Below, in pieces: positions 53,186 through 62,201 of a stretch of DNA of 64,000 nt (within the stretch, counting starts at the first letter, position 1; each line of letters opens with the position of its first letter). The stretch covers positions 2,108,001-2,172,000 of the forward strand of contig NZ_LR824569.1 in assembly GCF_903969135.1 (NCBI RefSeq). The letters run 5' to 3'. A model generated the notes under the pieces. That model had not been told where the DNA came from. It did no database searches and saw only the letters and a program-made list of their open reading frames with translations. The stretch comes from Chryseobacterium sp. JV274 (lineage in GTDB: Bacteria; Bacteroidota; Bacteroidia; Flavobacteriales; Weeksellaceae). Position numbers and translations under genes: made by a program.

Positions 53186-54091
53186 ATGAAAGTTACTTTT
53201 GAAAGGGTAATCCCTAATGAAAAGAGCTCGTTCCGCACGATTCATAACAACTCTCCTATTTCAGAATTCAAATGGGAGTATCATTATCATCCCGAAATTG
53301 AACTGGTATGTGTCATTTCCGGGAACGGAACCCGCCATGTGGGTTATCATAAAAGTAATTACACCAATGGAGATCTGGTATTAATCGGGTCCAATATTCC
53401 GCACTCCGGATTTGGACTGAATTCTATTGATCCTCATGAAGAAATTGTACTTCAATTCAAAGAAGAAATTCTGCAGTTTCCCCAACAGGAAGTAGAAGCC
53501 AGATCTATCAAAAATCTGTTGGAACTTTCAAAATACGGGATTCATTTTCATCATAAAGTAAAAAAAGTAATGCTTCCAAAATTGAAGCTTATGCTGGAAT
53601 CGGAAGGTTACAAAAGGTATTTGCTATTGCTTGAGATTCTTTTCGAGCTTTCAAAATGTGAAGATTATGATCTTTTGAACAAAGAAATCATGCCCTACAC
53701 CATTATTTCCAAAAATAAAACCCGTCTTGAAAATATCTTCACGTATGTAGAACATCATTATGACAGGGAAATTGAAATTGAAGAAGTCGCCAGACTCGCC
53801 AACCTGACATTGCCAGCTTTCTGTAATTTCTTTAAGAAAGCAACCCAGATCACTTTTACAGAATTTGTCAATAGATACAGAATCAATAAAGCTTGCCTGC
53901 TGATGGCACAGGATAAGTCGATTTCAGAATGCAGCTATCATTGCGGCTTCAATAATGTGACCTATTTCAATAGGATGTTTAAAAAATATACCGGGAAAAC
54001 GCCTTCAGAATTTATTAAGAATTATTCTCACAACAACATCAATGTAGATTTGAAAGTTGAAAAAGAGACTAAAGCTAAGGTAAGTTTTTGA
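53186..54091 (+). CDS. AraC-family transcriptional regulator of the trehalose operon
   Basis: A 301-residue regulator: an N-terminal cupin sensor (HYHPEIELVCVISGNGTRHV, then NGDLVLIGSNIPHSG) and a C-terminal pair of helix-turn-helix motifs (IEIEEVARLANLTLPAFCNF, then KSISECSYHCGFNNVTYFNR with MFKKYTGKTPSEF). It is divergent from the MFS-trehalase-receptor operon, the usual position for its activator. The ligand would be trehalose or a derivative by inference. Confidence 0.9.
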   Translation: MKVTFERVIPNEKSSFRTIHNNSPISEFKWEYHYHPEIELVCVISGNGTRHVGYHKSNYTNGDLVLIGSNIPHSGFGLNSIDPHEEIVLQFKEEILQFPQQEVEARSIKNLLELSKYGIHFHHKVKKVMLPKLKLMLESEGYKRYLLLLEILFELSKCEDYDLLNKEIMPYTIISKNKTRLENIFTYVEHHYDREIEIEEVARLANLTLPAFCNFFKKATQITFTEFVNRYRINKACLLMAQDKSISECSYHCGFNNVTYFNRMFKKYTGKTPSEFIKNYSHNNINVDLKVEKETKAKVSF

Positions 54092-54131
54092 TAATGACAT
54101 GTTGAAATTCCTCTGTCAACAAACTTTTCTG

Positions 54132-54160
54132 AGACTTCTACGGAGTGACAAAGTGGATGA
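54132..54160. repeat. Half-element related to the 62202-62268 inverted repeat
   Basis: AGACTTCTACGGAGTGACA (54132-54150) matches the left arm at 62202-62220 at 16 of 19 positions, and AA-TGGATG also continues. The inverted right arm is not found nearby. The 222-bp gap 54092-54313 holds nothing else I can support. Confidence 0.5.
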
Positions 54161-54313
54161 AGAAATATGCTATGAATTAAACATCTGCCAAATCCACGAA
54201 GGAAAGACCAGATCTATAAATAAACAAGAAACAAAAAAAGCCACTCAAAAAGAGCAGCTTTATATTAGTATGAATAAGAACCAGTAACTGAATAACCAGC
54301 AACTGATCATTAC

Positions 54314-54868
54314 TTATTTCCATTTAATATTGCATCCCATACTTGGTCTTTGAATTTCTTCCTGCGCTTCTCCAGCCAAAAGATTTTCAAAAGCAATAAT
54401 CAGATCCTCACCTGTAACATCTTTATTATTTCCCGGTCTTGAATCATCCATCTGACCTCTGTACACAAGATCCAGTTTATCATCAAAGAAATAAAAATCC
54501 GGGGTACAAGCCGCATCGTAAGCTTTTGCTACCGCCTGGCTTTCATCAAATAAATAAGGGAAATCAAAATTTCTTTCAATCTGAAATTCGATCATTTTCT
54601 CAGGAGAATCTGCCGGATATTTCTCAATATTATTAGCATTGATAGCGATGAATTCTATTCCTCGCTCGTTATAATCTTCGTATAATTCATTGATCTTATC
54701 AATCACATGAAGAACAAATGGACAGTGGTTGCACATAAAGATCACCAAAGTACCATTTTCTCCTTTCAGTTCTTCCAAAGACTGAAGTTCGTTCGTTTTT
54801 GACGGGTTAGGAAGTTCAAAAAACGGAGCCTTTGTTCCTAATGCCAGCATATTTGATGGAGTATTCAT
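54314..54868 (-). CDS. Thioredoxin-fold protein (peroxiredoxin/redoxin-like)
   Basis: A 184-residue protein from ATG 54868 (MNTPSNMLALGTKAPFFELP). The longer frame's TTG at 54889 lies within the -7 element and is rejected. The thioredoxin-like active site is FMCNHCPFVLHV (CxxC). IAINANNIEKYPADSPEKMI and CTPDFYFFDDKLDLVYRGQM match the cytoplasmic thioredoxin family related to AhpC/TSA. It is probably a thiol oxidoreductase; its partner is unknown. Confidence 0.88.
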   Translation of the reverse strand: MNTPSNMLALGTKAPFFELPNPSKTNELQSLEELKGENGTLVIFMCNHCPFVLHVIDKINELYEDYNERGIEFIAINANNIEKYPADSPEKMIEFQIERNFDFPYLFDESQAVAKAYDAACTPDFYFFDDKLDLVYRGQMDDSRPGNNKDVTGEDLIIAFENLLAGEAQEEIQRPSMGCNIKWK

Positions 54869-54886
54869 ATCCTTTTTCTTTACCGG

Positions 54887-54894
54887 CAAAGATA
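54887..54894 (-). promoter_or_regulatory. -7 element of the thioredoxin-like gene
   Basis: The minus strand reads TATCTTTG, 18 nt upstream of the ATG at 54868. Confidence 0.5.
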
Positions 54895-54954
54895 GATATT
54901 TCTTTTATTAATTATGAAGAAGACATTTCTATTTTAACTTTAGTAAAGAAGATT

Positions 54955-55066
54955 GAAGCTGGAGGAGGGAAGATTTTAAGGTCTCAAAAATAGTTATAGT
55001 CAAATTCTATTAATATTTTTTTTTACCACAAATCAACTTCCAGCTCCCATTCTTCCAGCTTCCAGC
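54955..55066. repeat. Dispersed intergenic repeat of GCTGGAAG type, copy 2
   Basis: The left end GAAGCTGGAGGAGGGAAG (54955-54972) and the right end CACAAATCAACTTCCAGCTC to CTTCCAGCTTCCAGCC (55028-55066) match the ends of copy 1 at 7003-7214. The middle differs. Confidence 0.65.
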
Positions 55067-55119
55067 CATTGAATGAAATCTTCAATACGTCCTCTTTTGA
55101 AGTTAAATGTATAATATCC

Positions 55120-55152
55120 TTTGGAAGTTATATTAAAAAGTTTGTAGTTTTG
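55120..55152 (+). promoter_or_regulatory. Promoter of the TetR gene
   Basis: TTTG (55120-55123), a 21-nt spacer, and TAGTTTTG (55145-55152) match the consensus exactly. The first operator copy follows directly at 55153, so repression of its own gene is expected. Confidence 0.7.
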
Positions 55153-55169
55153 CTAACGCTGTTAGTAAA
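55153..55169 (+). promoter_or_regulatory. TetR operator copy 1
   Basis: CTAACGCTGTTAGTAAA. It holds the palindrome CTAAC-GCT-GTTAG, starts at the base after the -7 element, and matches the other three copies. Confidence 0.65.
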
Positions 55170-55177
55170 TAAATATC

Positions 55178-55774
55178 ATGGGTCTACATGAACGCCGTCA
55201 ACGAGAAAAAGAATCCATCCGTGCAAATATTTTGCAGGCTGCTTTTACTTTGGCTAAAACTGAAGGCTGGGGTTCACTGTCTATGCGTAAGATAGCTGAT
55301 GCTATTGAGTATAGTGCTCCTGTAGTCTATGATTATTTTGAAAATAAAGAAGCTATTCTATTTGAGATTTCTTTAGATGGCTTTCATAAGTTACACATAG
55401 AATTATTAAAAGCTCAGCAGAAGCATGATACTCCGGAAGAGCAAATGGTTGCTATTGTGGATGCATACTGGAACTTTGCTTTTAAAAACAAGGAATATTA
55501 CCAGCTTATGTTTGGTCTTGGAATGCAATGCTGTGGAAAAGGGCAGATGAAAAAAGAATTCTCATCATTCCAGGAACTGATCTATGAATGTACCTATGAG
55601 ATTATTAAGAAAAACGGATCCAATCCTGACAATGCATGTCATATGTCTCATGCTCTGTTTTCTGCCGTTCACGGAATGATCTCTATTATGATGATGCGTA
55701 CTGCTGATATCCCTTCCACAATGAACAAGACGACATTGGACGAAACTGTTTCGGCTTTTATTAAGTCTTTGTAA
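55178..55774 (+). CDS. TetR/AcrR-family repressor of the RND operon
   Basis: A 198-residue regulator. The N-terminal helix-turn-helix is standard: RANILQAAFTLAKTEGWGSL, then SMRKIADAIEYSAPVVYDYF and ENKEAILFE. The C-terminal helical ligand domain is of the WHG type, seen in TetR proteins near efflux pumps. It is followed, after 366 bp carrying three more operator copies, by adaptor, pump and outer membrane factor genes. It is very probably the local repressor. Confidence 0.92.
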   Translation: MGLHERRQREKESIRANILQAAFTLAKTEGWGSLSMRKIADAIEYSAPVVYDYFENKEAILFEISLDGFHKLHIELLKAQQKHDTPEEQMVAIVDAYWNFAFKNKEYYQLMFGLGMQCCGKGQMKKEFSSFQELIYECTYEIIKKNGSNPDNACHMSHALFSAVHGMISIMMMRTADIPSTMNKTTLDETVSAFIKSL

Positions 55775-55793
55775 ATTTTTTTTGAATTTAAAA

Positions 55794-55810
55794 TTAACAT
55801 CGTTAGGAAA
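55794..55810 (+). promoter_or_regulatory. TetR operator copy 2
   Basis: TTAACATCGTTAGGAAA. The half-sites TTAAC and GTTAG remain with spacer ATC; a further CTTAACG follows immediately. Confidence 0.5.
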
Positions 55811-55923
55811 CTTAACGCCTAATTAATTTAGATGATTCTGTAATTCCTGATTAAAAATGAAACCATTTATGAAGCAATTCATAGTATTCAGCTGCTAAAA
55901 TTAGTCATTTTTTTGCTTATTAA

Positions 55924-55940
55924 TTAACACTGTTAGTAAA
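55924..55940 (+). promoter_or_regulatory. TetR operator copy 3
   Basis: TTAACACTGTTAGTAAA, nearly identical to copies 1 and 4. Confidence 0.6.
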
Positions 55941-56057
55941 ATTAACACACCTTACACCATCATTATACACTTAAATACATTAAAAACAATTTTCAATTAT
56001 GGAAACAATCGACTTCATCGGACATTAAAAATTCTGTAATTTTTTTTGAACTAATCA

Positions 56058-56074
56058 TTAACACTGTTAGGAAA
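56058..56074 (+). promoter_or_regulatory. TetR operator copy 4
   Basis: TTAACACTGTTAGGAAA, 67 nt before the adaptor ATG. The sequence upstream of it (TTTTTTTTGAA, about 10 nt away) also precedes copy 2, so the block around both appears duplicated. Confidence 0.6.
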
Positions 56075-56140
56075 AAAAACAGCATTTATTAAAAAGAACT
56101 TTACTTAAATCTAACACTTCATTAAAAAAATTAAACCACA

Positions 56141-57301
56141 ATGAAAATACCTGGAAAAACAAGGTTTATTGTACTTATTGCAAGTATAATTCTTTTACAG
56201 AGCTGTACCAAGGCTGCAGAAGGATCCAATGCCGCGCCGCCAGCTCCAGAACTTCCGGTTTATACCGTTCTCACATCACCCGCTACTACATATCAGGAAT
56301 TCCCTACTGCCTTAGAAGGGAAAAATAATGTTGAAATCAGATCTCAGGTAGATGGCTATCTTGATAGAATCTATGTAGAGGAAGGATCTTACGTAAGAGC
56401 CGGACAGCCATTATTTAAAATAGACTCCAGAAGCTATGGTGAGCAAATGAATATGGCACAAGCTAATCTACAGGTTGCCAATGCTAACATCCAAAAGGCA
56501 AGAGTAGAAGTAGACAGACTTCAGCCATTGGTTGCCGCTAAAGTAGTTTCTGATGTACAGCTAAAAACAGCAAAAGCCAATTATGAAGCCGCTGTTGCTG
56601 CTGCCTCACAGGCTAAAGCTTCTGTAGGGAGCGCAAGAATCAATGTAGGATTTACAACCATTACAGCTCCTGTAAGTGGTTATATCGGAAGAATCCCTTT
56701 CAAAAAAGGAAGTCTGATCTCCAGAACAGATGCAAGTCCATTGACATTATTATCTGACATCAGTGAAATTTATGCTTATTTCTCTTTGAGTGAACTGGAC
56801 TTTATTGCTTTTCAGAATAAATATCCTGGCGCTACTTTGGAAGAAAAACTGAAAAATATGCCAATGGTAGAATTGGTGATCGCTGATAACAGTACATATC
56901 CTGAAAAAGGAAAACTGAGTATCGTAGACGGGCAGTTTGATAAAACTACCGGAGCCATCAGTGTACGTGCCGTTTTCCCTAATGCCAACGGAGCTTTAAG
57001 AACCGGAAACACGGGAAGAGTACGCATGCCGCAACTGATCTCGAATGCTGTAGTGATTCCACAGGAATCTACTTTCGAAATTCAGGATAAAACATATGTG
57101 TATGTAATGGGTAAAGACAAGAAAGTAACCGGAAGACCTATCAAAATATCTGGAAAAACAGATAGCTATTATTTTATTTCTGAAGGGCTTGCACCTGGAG
57201 AAAAAATCGTATTCACAGGAATTGGAAGCTTGAAAGACGGGGCATCTATCAGACCGAAAAATATTTCTTCTGACAGCTTACTAAAAGCAAAACCATTATA
57301 G
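56141..57301 (+). CDS. Efflux RND adaptor (AcrA/MexA-like lipoprotein)
   Basis: A 386-residue periplasmic adaptor. Signal and lipobox: LIASIILLQSCTKAAEG. Lipoyl half 1 is EIRSQVDGYLDRIYVEEGSY, then hairpin (ANIQKARVEVDRLQPLVAAK), lipoyl half 2 (TITAPVSGYIGRIPFKKGS), barrel (GQFDKTTGAISVRAVFPNAN), and MP domain (GLAPGEKIVFTGIGS). Domain order and length are like AcrA/MexA. It follows the operator copies and precedes the pump by 40 nt. Confidence 0.92.
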   Translation: MKIPGKTRFIVLIASIILLQSCTKAAEGSNAAPPAPELPVYTVLTSPATTYQEFPTALEGKNNVEIRSQVDGYLDRIYVEEGSYVRAGQPLFKIDSRSYGEQMNMAQANLQVANANIQKARVEVDRLQPLVAAKVVSDVQLKTAKANYEAAVAAASQAKASVGSARINVGFTTITAPVSGYIGRIPFKKGSLISRTDASPLTLLSDISEIYAYFSLSELDFIAFQNKYPGATLEEKLKNMPMVELVIADNSTYPEKGKLSIVDGQFDKTTGAISVRAVFPNANGALRTGNTGRVRMPQLISNAVVIPQESTFEIQDKTYVYVMGKDKKVTGRPIKISGKTDSYYFISEGLAPGEKIVFTGIGSLKDGASIRPKNISSDSLLKAKPL

Positions 57302-57341
57302 TCCATTCCGAATACAGAAGACTTTAAAAAATAAACTTCTT

Positions 57342-60300
57342 ATGTTAAAACAATTTATAGAAAGACCGGTCCTTTCAACGGTCATCTCCATAATACTCTT
57401 ATTATTGGGAGCCTTGTCTCTCTTTAATTTACCGATTGCCCTCTTTCCGGACATCGCCCCACCAAGTGTACAGGTAACTGCATTCTATCCGGGAGCCAAC
57501 GCGGAGGTTGTAGCACGTTCGGTTGCTACCCCAATTGAGGAAGCCGTGAACGGAGTTGAGAACATGACGTATATGACCTCAAATTCCAGTAACGACGGTA
57601 CAATGACACTGAGTGTCTTCTTCAAGCAGGGTGCTGACGCTGATAATGCAGCTGTAAACGTACAAAACCGTGTATCGAAAGCGATGAGCCAATTACCTCA
57701 GGAGGTAGTACAGGCCGGGATTTCTACCCAGAAAGTACAGAACAGTATGATCATGTTCATGGGTTTGACCAGTGAAAATGAAAAACAATATGACGAACTA
57801 TTCCTTCAAAACTACCTGAAGATTAATGTTATTCCTCAGATACAGCGTATTCCAGGGGTAGCACAGGCTCAGGTATTCGGTACAAGAGATTACTCGATGA
57901 GAATCTGGCTGAAACCGGACAGACTGGCTGCCAACAACCTTTCTCCTCAGGAAGTTCTTGGAGCTATCAAAGATCACAATCTTGAAGCCGCTCCGGGCCG
58001 TTTGGGACAGGGAAGTAAGGAAACTTATGAGTATATCCTTAAATACAAAGGAAAATTGAATAAGAATGAAGACTATGAAAATATTGCTATTAAAGCCAAT
58101 AGTGACGGTTCATTCTTAAGATTAAAAGACGTAGCAAGAGTAGAATTCGGTTCTTATACTTATACGGCAACAAACAGAGTAGACGGGAAACCGGTTGCCG
58201 GATTTGCAATTTTACAGACTGCAGGTTCCAATGCGAATGAAATCCTTACTGAAATTGAAAGTCAGGTGAAAGTAATGGAAACTACCCTTCCAAAAGGAGT
58301 AAAGCCAATTATCATGTATAATTCCAAAGACTTCCTGGATGCATCTATCCATCAGGTTGTGGAAACTTTAGTCATTGCCTTCATTCTGGTATTTATTGTA
58401 GTATATATTTTCCTTCAGGATTTCAGGTCTACATTAATTCCGGCTATTGCAGTACCAGTTGCGATCATCGGAACATTCTTCTTCCTTCAGCTCTTTGGTT
58501 TCAGCATCAACATGCTTACGCTGTTTGCATTGGTTCTGGCCATTGGTATTGTAGTGGATGATGCCATTGTAGTGGTGGAAGCCGTCCATTCTAAAATGGA
58601 ACAAACGGGAATGCCTGTAGAACATGCTACAATGAACTCGATGAGTGAAATCTCAGGAGCTATTATCTCCATTACACTCGTAATGTGTGCGGTATTTATT
58701 CCGGTTGGTTTCATGCAGGGACCTGCAGGAGTTTTCTACAGACAGTTTGCGTTTACCTTAGCAATTGCGATTTTAATTTCAGCAGTAAACGCATTGACAT
58801 TAAGTCCGGCGTTGTGTGCAATGTTCTTAAATGACCCTCAGGGAGAACATGGAGAACACGGTCATAAAACAGGTTTTGGAGCAAGATTTTTCAATGCATT
58901 CAATGCAAGCTTCAACAACATGACCAGAAAATATATCTATAGCCTTAAGTTTTTAATTAAAAATAAATGGGTTGCGATAGGAGGACTTGTAGTCATTACA
59001 GCAGCAAGTATATTCCTGATTAAAAAAGCACCGTCAGGATTTATTCCTACGGAAGACCAGGGATTCGTATTGTATGCAGTAAATACTCCTCCGGGAAGTT
59101 CACTGGAAAGAACGCACAGAGCGACAGCACAAATTGATAAAATTATCAATGGTGAGAAAGCAACCAACCACCTTTGGGTAGCCGATGGGATGAACTTCAT
59201 CAGTAATGCCAATGCTTCTCCATATTCTGCAGGTTTCATTAAGCTTAAAGATTATGACAAACGTGGTGAAATGAAAGATCCTGATCAGATCGCAGGAACT
59301 TTAACAGGAAAGGTAAGCCAGGTGAAAGATGCCAATGCATTCTTCTTCAACTTCCCTACTGTTCAGGGATTCGGTAACGTTTCCGGATTTGAATTCATGC
59401 TTCAGGATAAAACAAATGGTTCCTTTGAACAGCTTGGAACAACCACCCAGCAGTTCATTGGTGAATTGATGAAAAGACCTGAAATTGCATTTGCCTTTAC
59501 GACATATGCTGCAGGAAACCCTCAGTATACCATTGATGTAGATACTGATAAAGCCAATCAGCTGGGTGTTTCTGTAACAGAGCTGATGCAGACGATGCAG
59601 ATCTATTTCGGAAGTAGCTTTGTATCAGATTTCAACAGATTCGGAAAGTATTACAGAGTAATGGCACAGGCAGATATTCCTTATCGTACTGACGTCAACT
59701 CTCTGGAGGAGATTTATGTAAAAAATAAATCGGGAGAAATGGTACCTGCAAAAACACTGGTAACGTTAAAAAGATCTTTCGGTCCTGAAACAGTAACAAG
59801 AAATAACCTTTTCAACGCAGTAACAATTAACGGAACTCCAAAACCTGGCTACAGTACCGGAGATGCCATCAAAGCGGTAGAAGAAGTTGCACAGCAATCA
59901 TTACCAAGAGGTTATGGATACGAATGGACAGGGATTACCCGTGAGGAGATCAAAACAAGCGGGCAGACTGCATTTATTTTCTTCTTAAGTATTTTGTTTG
60001 TCTATTTCTTACTCGCAGCTCAGTATGAAAGTTATATTCTTCCATTTGCTATTATTCTTACGATTCCTACAGGTATTTTCGGAGTATTTGCCTTCACAGG
60101 ACTGGCAGGAATTGATAACAACATCTACGTTCAGGTAGGATTAATCATGTTGGTAGGATTATTGGCGAAAAATGCCATCCTGATTGTAGAATTTGCCGTA
60201 CAGAGAAGAAAAGCAGGGAAAACATTAATTGAATCTGCCCTTCAGGCATCAAGATTACGTTTAAGACCAATCTTAATGACCTCTTTTGCCTTCATCGTGG

Positions 60301-60524
60301 GGATGCTTCCGCTGGTATGGACACAAGGTGCCTCTTCAAAAGGAAATCACTCTATCGGGTACAGTACCGTAGGAGGAATGCTTACAGGAGTAGTATTCGG
60401 AATTTTTATTATTCCGGTAATGTATGTGATCTTCCAGTACCTGCATGAAAAAATGCCAAGCAGAAAACAGAAAAGACTTCTGAAAAAACAAATGGAGGAA
60501 GAACTTTTAACTGCTACTCACTAA
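57342..60524 (+). CDS. AcrB/MexB-type HAE1 RND multidrug pump
   Basis: A 1060-residue inner-membrane proton antiporter. It starts MLKQFIERPVLSTVISIILL with the porter start PIALFPDIAPPSV. TM4 carries D406-D407 in GIVVDDAIVVVE, as in E. coli AcrB D407-D408, and TM10 has LVGLLAKNAILIVEFA with the equivalent Lys. This is the hydrophobe/amphiphile (HAE1) subfamily, unlike the metal pump at 2653. Substrates are probably dyes, detergents, drugs or bile salts; not assigned. Confidence 0.94.
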   Translation: MLKQFIERPVLSTVISIILLLLGALSLFNLPIALFPDIAPPSVQVTAFYPGANAEVVARSVATPIEEAVNGVENMTYMTSNSSNDGTMTLSVFFKQGADADNAAVNVQNRVSKAMSQLPQEVVQAGISTQKVQNSMIMFMGLTSENEKQYDELFLQNYLKINVIPQIQRIPGVAQAQVFGTRDYSMRIWLKPDRLAANNLSPQEVLGAIKDHNLEAAPGRLGQGSKETYEYILKYKGKLNKNEDYENIAIKANSDGSFLRLKDVARVEFGSYTYTATNRVDGKPVAGFAILQTAGSNANEILTEIESQVKVMETTLPKGVKPIIMYNSKDFLDASIHQVVETLVIAFILVFIVVYIFLQDFRSTLIPAIAVPVAIIGTFFFLQLFGFSINMLTLFALVLAIGIVVDDAIVVVEAVHSKMEQTGMPVEHATMNSMSEISGAIISITLVMCAVFIPVGFMQGPAGVFYRQFAFTLAIAILISAVNALTLSPALCAMFLNDPQGEHGEHGHKTGFGARFFNAFNASFNNMTRKYIYSLKFLIKNKWVAIGGLVVITAASIFLIKKAPSGFIPTEDQGFVLYAVNTPPGSSLERTHRATAQIDKIINGEKATNHLWVADGMNFISNANASPYSAGFIKLKDYDKRGEMKDPDQIAGTLTGKVSQVKDANAFFFNFPTVQGFGNVSGFEFMLQDKTNGSFEQLGTTTQQFIGELMKRPEIAFAFTTYAAGNPQYTIDVDTDKANQLGVSVTELMQTMQIYFGSSFVSDFNRFGKYYRVMAQADIPYRTDVNSLEEIYVKNKSGEMVPAKTLVTLKRSFGPETVTRNNLFNAVTINGTPKPGYSTGDAIKAVEEVAQQSLPRGYGYEWTGITREEIKTSGQTAFIFFLSILFVYFLLAAQYESYILPFAIILTIPTGIFGVFAFTGLAGIDNNIYVQVGLIMLVGLLAKNAILIVEFAVQRRKAGKTLIESALQASRLRLRPILMTSFAFIVGMLPLVWTQGASSKGNHSIGYSTVGGMLTGVVFGIFIIPVMYVIFQYLHEKMPSRKQKRLLKKQMEEELLTATH

Positions 60525-60538
60525 TAAAAAAATGAATT

Positions 60539-60673
60539 ACAAAAACTTAGAGAAAACTTTAAGATCACAAAAGATTAACGAGTCTCTTATTTGTTCTTAA
60601 TGGTTTGGAAAGCTAAATATTTTCTCCTACTAAAGACAATTTTTGCATAACAGAAAACCTCTCTAAGTTTTGT
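60539..60673. repeat. MITE-like element within the RND operon
   Basis: ACAAAAACTTAGAGA (60539-60553) and TCTCTAAGTTTTGT (60660-60673) are inverted, differing by one extra A. The 135-bp element lies between the pump and outer membrane factor genes. It contains TTCTTAATGGTT, also in the element at 63308-63449. It leaves only a short A-rich stretch before the next gene. Confidence 0.65.
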
Positions 60674-60696
60674 ATTCAATTAAAAGTTAAAAAACT

Positions 60697-62109
60697 ATGA
60701 AAAGAGTAAAAAATATTATTCTAACATTTGCGGTGGCCATAGGCTCTGTTTCGTGTGTGTCAAAACTGGCATACACGGAGCCGGAGCTTCCACTTCCGGA
60801 AAAATTTCAGTACACCGCAACTGCAGATACTGCCAGCATAGCCAATCTGGAGTGGAAACAGTTCTTCAGCGATCCTATTTTACAGGGATTGATTGAAAAA
60901 GGAATCAAAAATAATTATGACCTTCAGATTGCATTAAAACAGGTTGCCTCTTCACAGGAAAAACTGAAACAGGCAAAATATCTGCAATATCCCGATGTAG
61001 GATTCGCTGTTTCTGCACAAATTTCAAAACCTTCAGAAAACAGCATGAACGGAAAAAGCTTAAATTCATTTTTAGGACAAAACCATGTTGAAGATTACAA
61101 TGCAGCCTTCAACCTTTCATGGGAAGCTGACATCTGGGGGAAAATTAAAAACCAGCAGGAAGTTTCAAGAATGCAGTATCTTCAGACTTATGAAGGATCA
61201 AAAGCAGTTCAGACTCAGGTAGTAGCAGCTATTGCTCAGGGATATTATAACCTGTTGATGCTTGACAGACAACTAGCTATTGCAAAATCGAATCTGGAGC
61301 TAAGCAGCAATACCCTAATGATCACACAAAAAATGTGGGAAAGTGGTGATAATACCTCTTTAGGCGTACAGCAGGCCGCAGCACAGAAACAGGCAACAGA
61401 ACTTCTGATTACTCAACTGGAACAGAATATTGCTATTCAGGAAAATGCATTGAGCATTTTGGTGGGAGAACTGCCTAATAAAGTAAACAGAACAATTGAA
61501 ATGTCTGATACTTCTTTACCTCAGAATATTACTGCAGGACTTCCGGCAGCTATGGTAAGCCGTAGACCTGATGTACGCCAGCAGGAACTTGTTTTACTGG
61601 AATCGAATGCTACCGTAGGAATTGCTCAGGCCAATATGTATCCGGCACTGAAAATTACAGCTAATGGAGGAGTAAATTCATTCAAGTTTGATAACTGGTT
61701 CCAAATTCCGGCTTCTTTATTCGGATCAGTTTTAGGAGGACTTACCCAGCCTATTTTTCAGAAAAGACAGTTGAAAACAGATTTGGAAGTAGCTAAAATT
61801 CAAAGAGAGAAAAATGTTCTGGCATTCCGTCAGTCAGTATTAAATGCTGTAGGTGAGGTTTCAGATGCTTTGGTATCCAATGAAAACTTAAAAGCTCAGG
61901 AACAAAAAGCTACTGAACAGGCAACGACTTTGAAAGACGGAATAAAAAGTGCACAGCTTCTTTACAAAGGAGGTTCAGCCAATTACCTGGAAGTGATTAC
62001 AGCACAGGGAAATTCCCTACAGGCAGAGTTGAATCTGGCTTCCATTAAAAGACAGAGATTAAGCAGCATTGTAGATTTATACAGAGCTTTAGGCGGCGGT
62101 TGGAAGTAG
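60697..62109 (+). CDS. NodT-family outer membrane factor lipoprotein
   Basis: A 470-residue outer-membrane channel of the RND set. Signal and lipobox: FAVAIGSVSCVSKLAYT (Cys lipidation). It has two halves of the OEP fold; NLSWEADIWGKIKNQQEVSR, VSRRPDVRQQELVLLESNA and the C-terminal LYKGGSANYLEVITAQGNSL are the typical NodT/OprM pattern. The preceding pump gene ends 172 bp upstream because of the inserted repeat at 60539-60673. Terminator at 62135. Confidence 0.92.
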   Translation: MKRVKNIILTFAVAIGSVSCVSKLAYTEPELPLPEKFQYTATADTASIANLEWKQFFSDPILQGLIEKGIKNNYDLQIALKQVASSQEKLKQAKYLQYPDVGFAVSAQISKPSENSMNGKSLNSFLGQNHVEDYNAAFNLSWEADIWGKIKNQQEVSRMQYLQTYEGSKAVQTQVVAAIAQGYYNLLMLDRQLAIAKSNLELSSNTLMITQKMWESGDNTSLGVQQAAAQKQATELLITQLEQNIAIQENALSILVGELPNKVNRTIEMSDTSLPQNITAGLPAAMVSRRPDVRQQELVLLESNATVGIAQANMYPALKITANGGVNSFKFDNWFQIPASLFGSVLGGLTQPIFQKRQLKTDLEVAKIQREKNVLAFRQSVLNAVGEVSDALVSNENLKAQEQKATEQATTLKDGIKSAQLLYKGGSANYLEVITAQGNSLQAELNLASIKRQRLSSIVDLYRALGGGWK

Positions 62110-62134
62110 TAAATTAAATTATATTTGTTTTAAG

Positions 62135-62165
62135 ATGCGGTTCTTTTTAGAACCGCATTTTTTTG
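62135..62165 (+). terminator. Terminator of the RND operon
   Basis: A perfect 10-bp stem ATGCGGTTCT (62135-62144) with AGAACCGCAT (62149-62158), loop TTTT, and a T-run. Confidence 0.9.
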
Positions 62166-62201
62166 TATTGTTTCTGTTTATTACAATATGAATTTAAACT
62201 T

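Noticed and set aside
54099..54287. 62-residue open frame between the AraC gene and the thioredoxin-like gene
   Set aside because: It runs through the repeat half-copy, has no recognisable domain or clear ribosome binding site, and overlaps nothing functional.
55999..56028. 9-codon frame METIDFIGH in the TetR-RND spacer
   Set aside because: It is too short and not supported by a conserved context; the region is better explained by operator copies.
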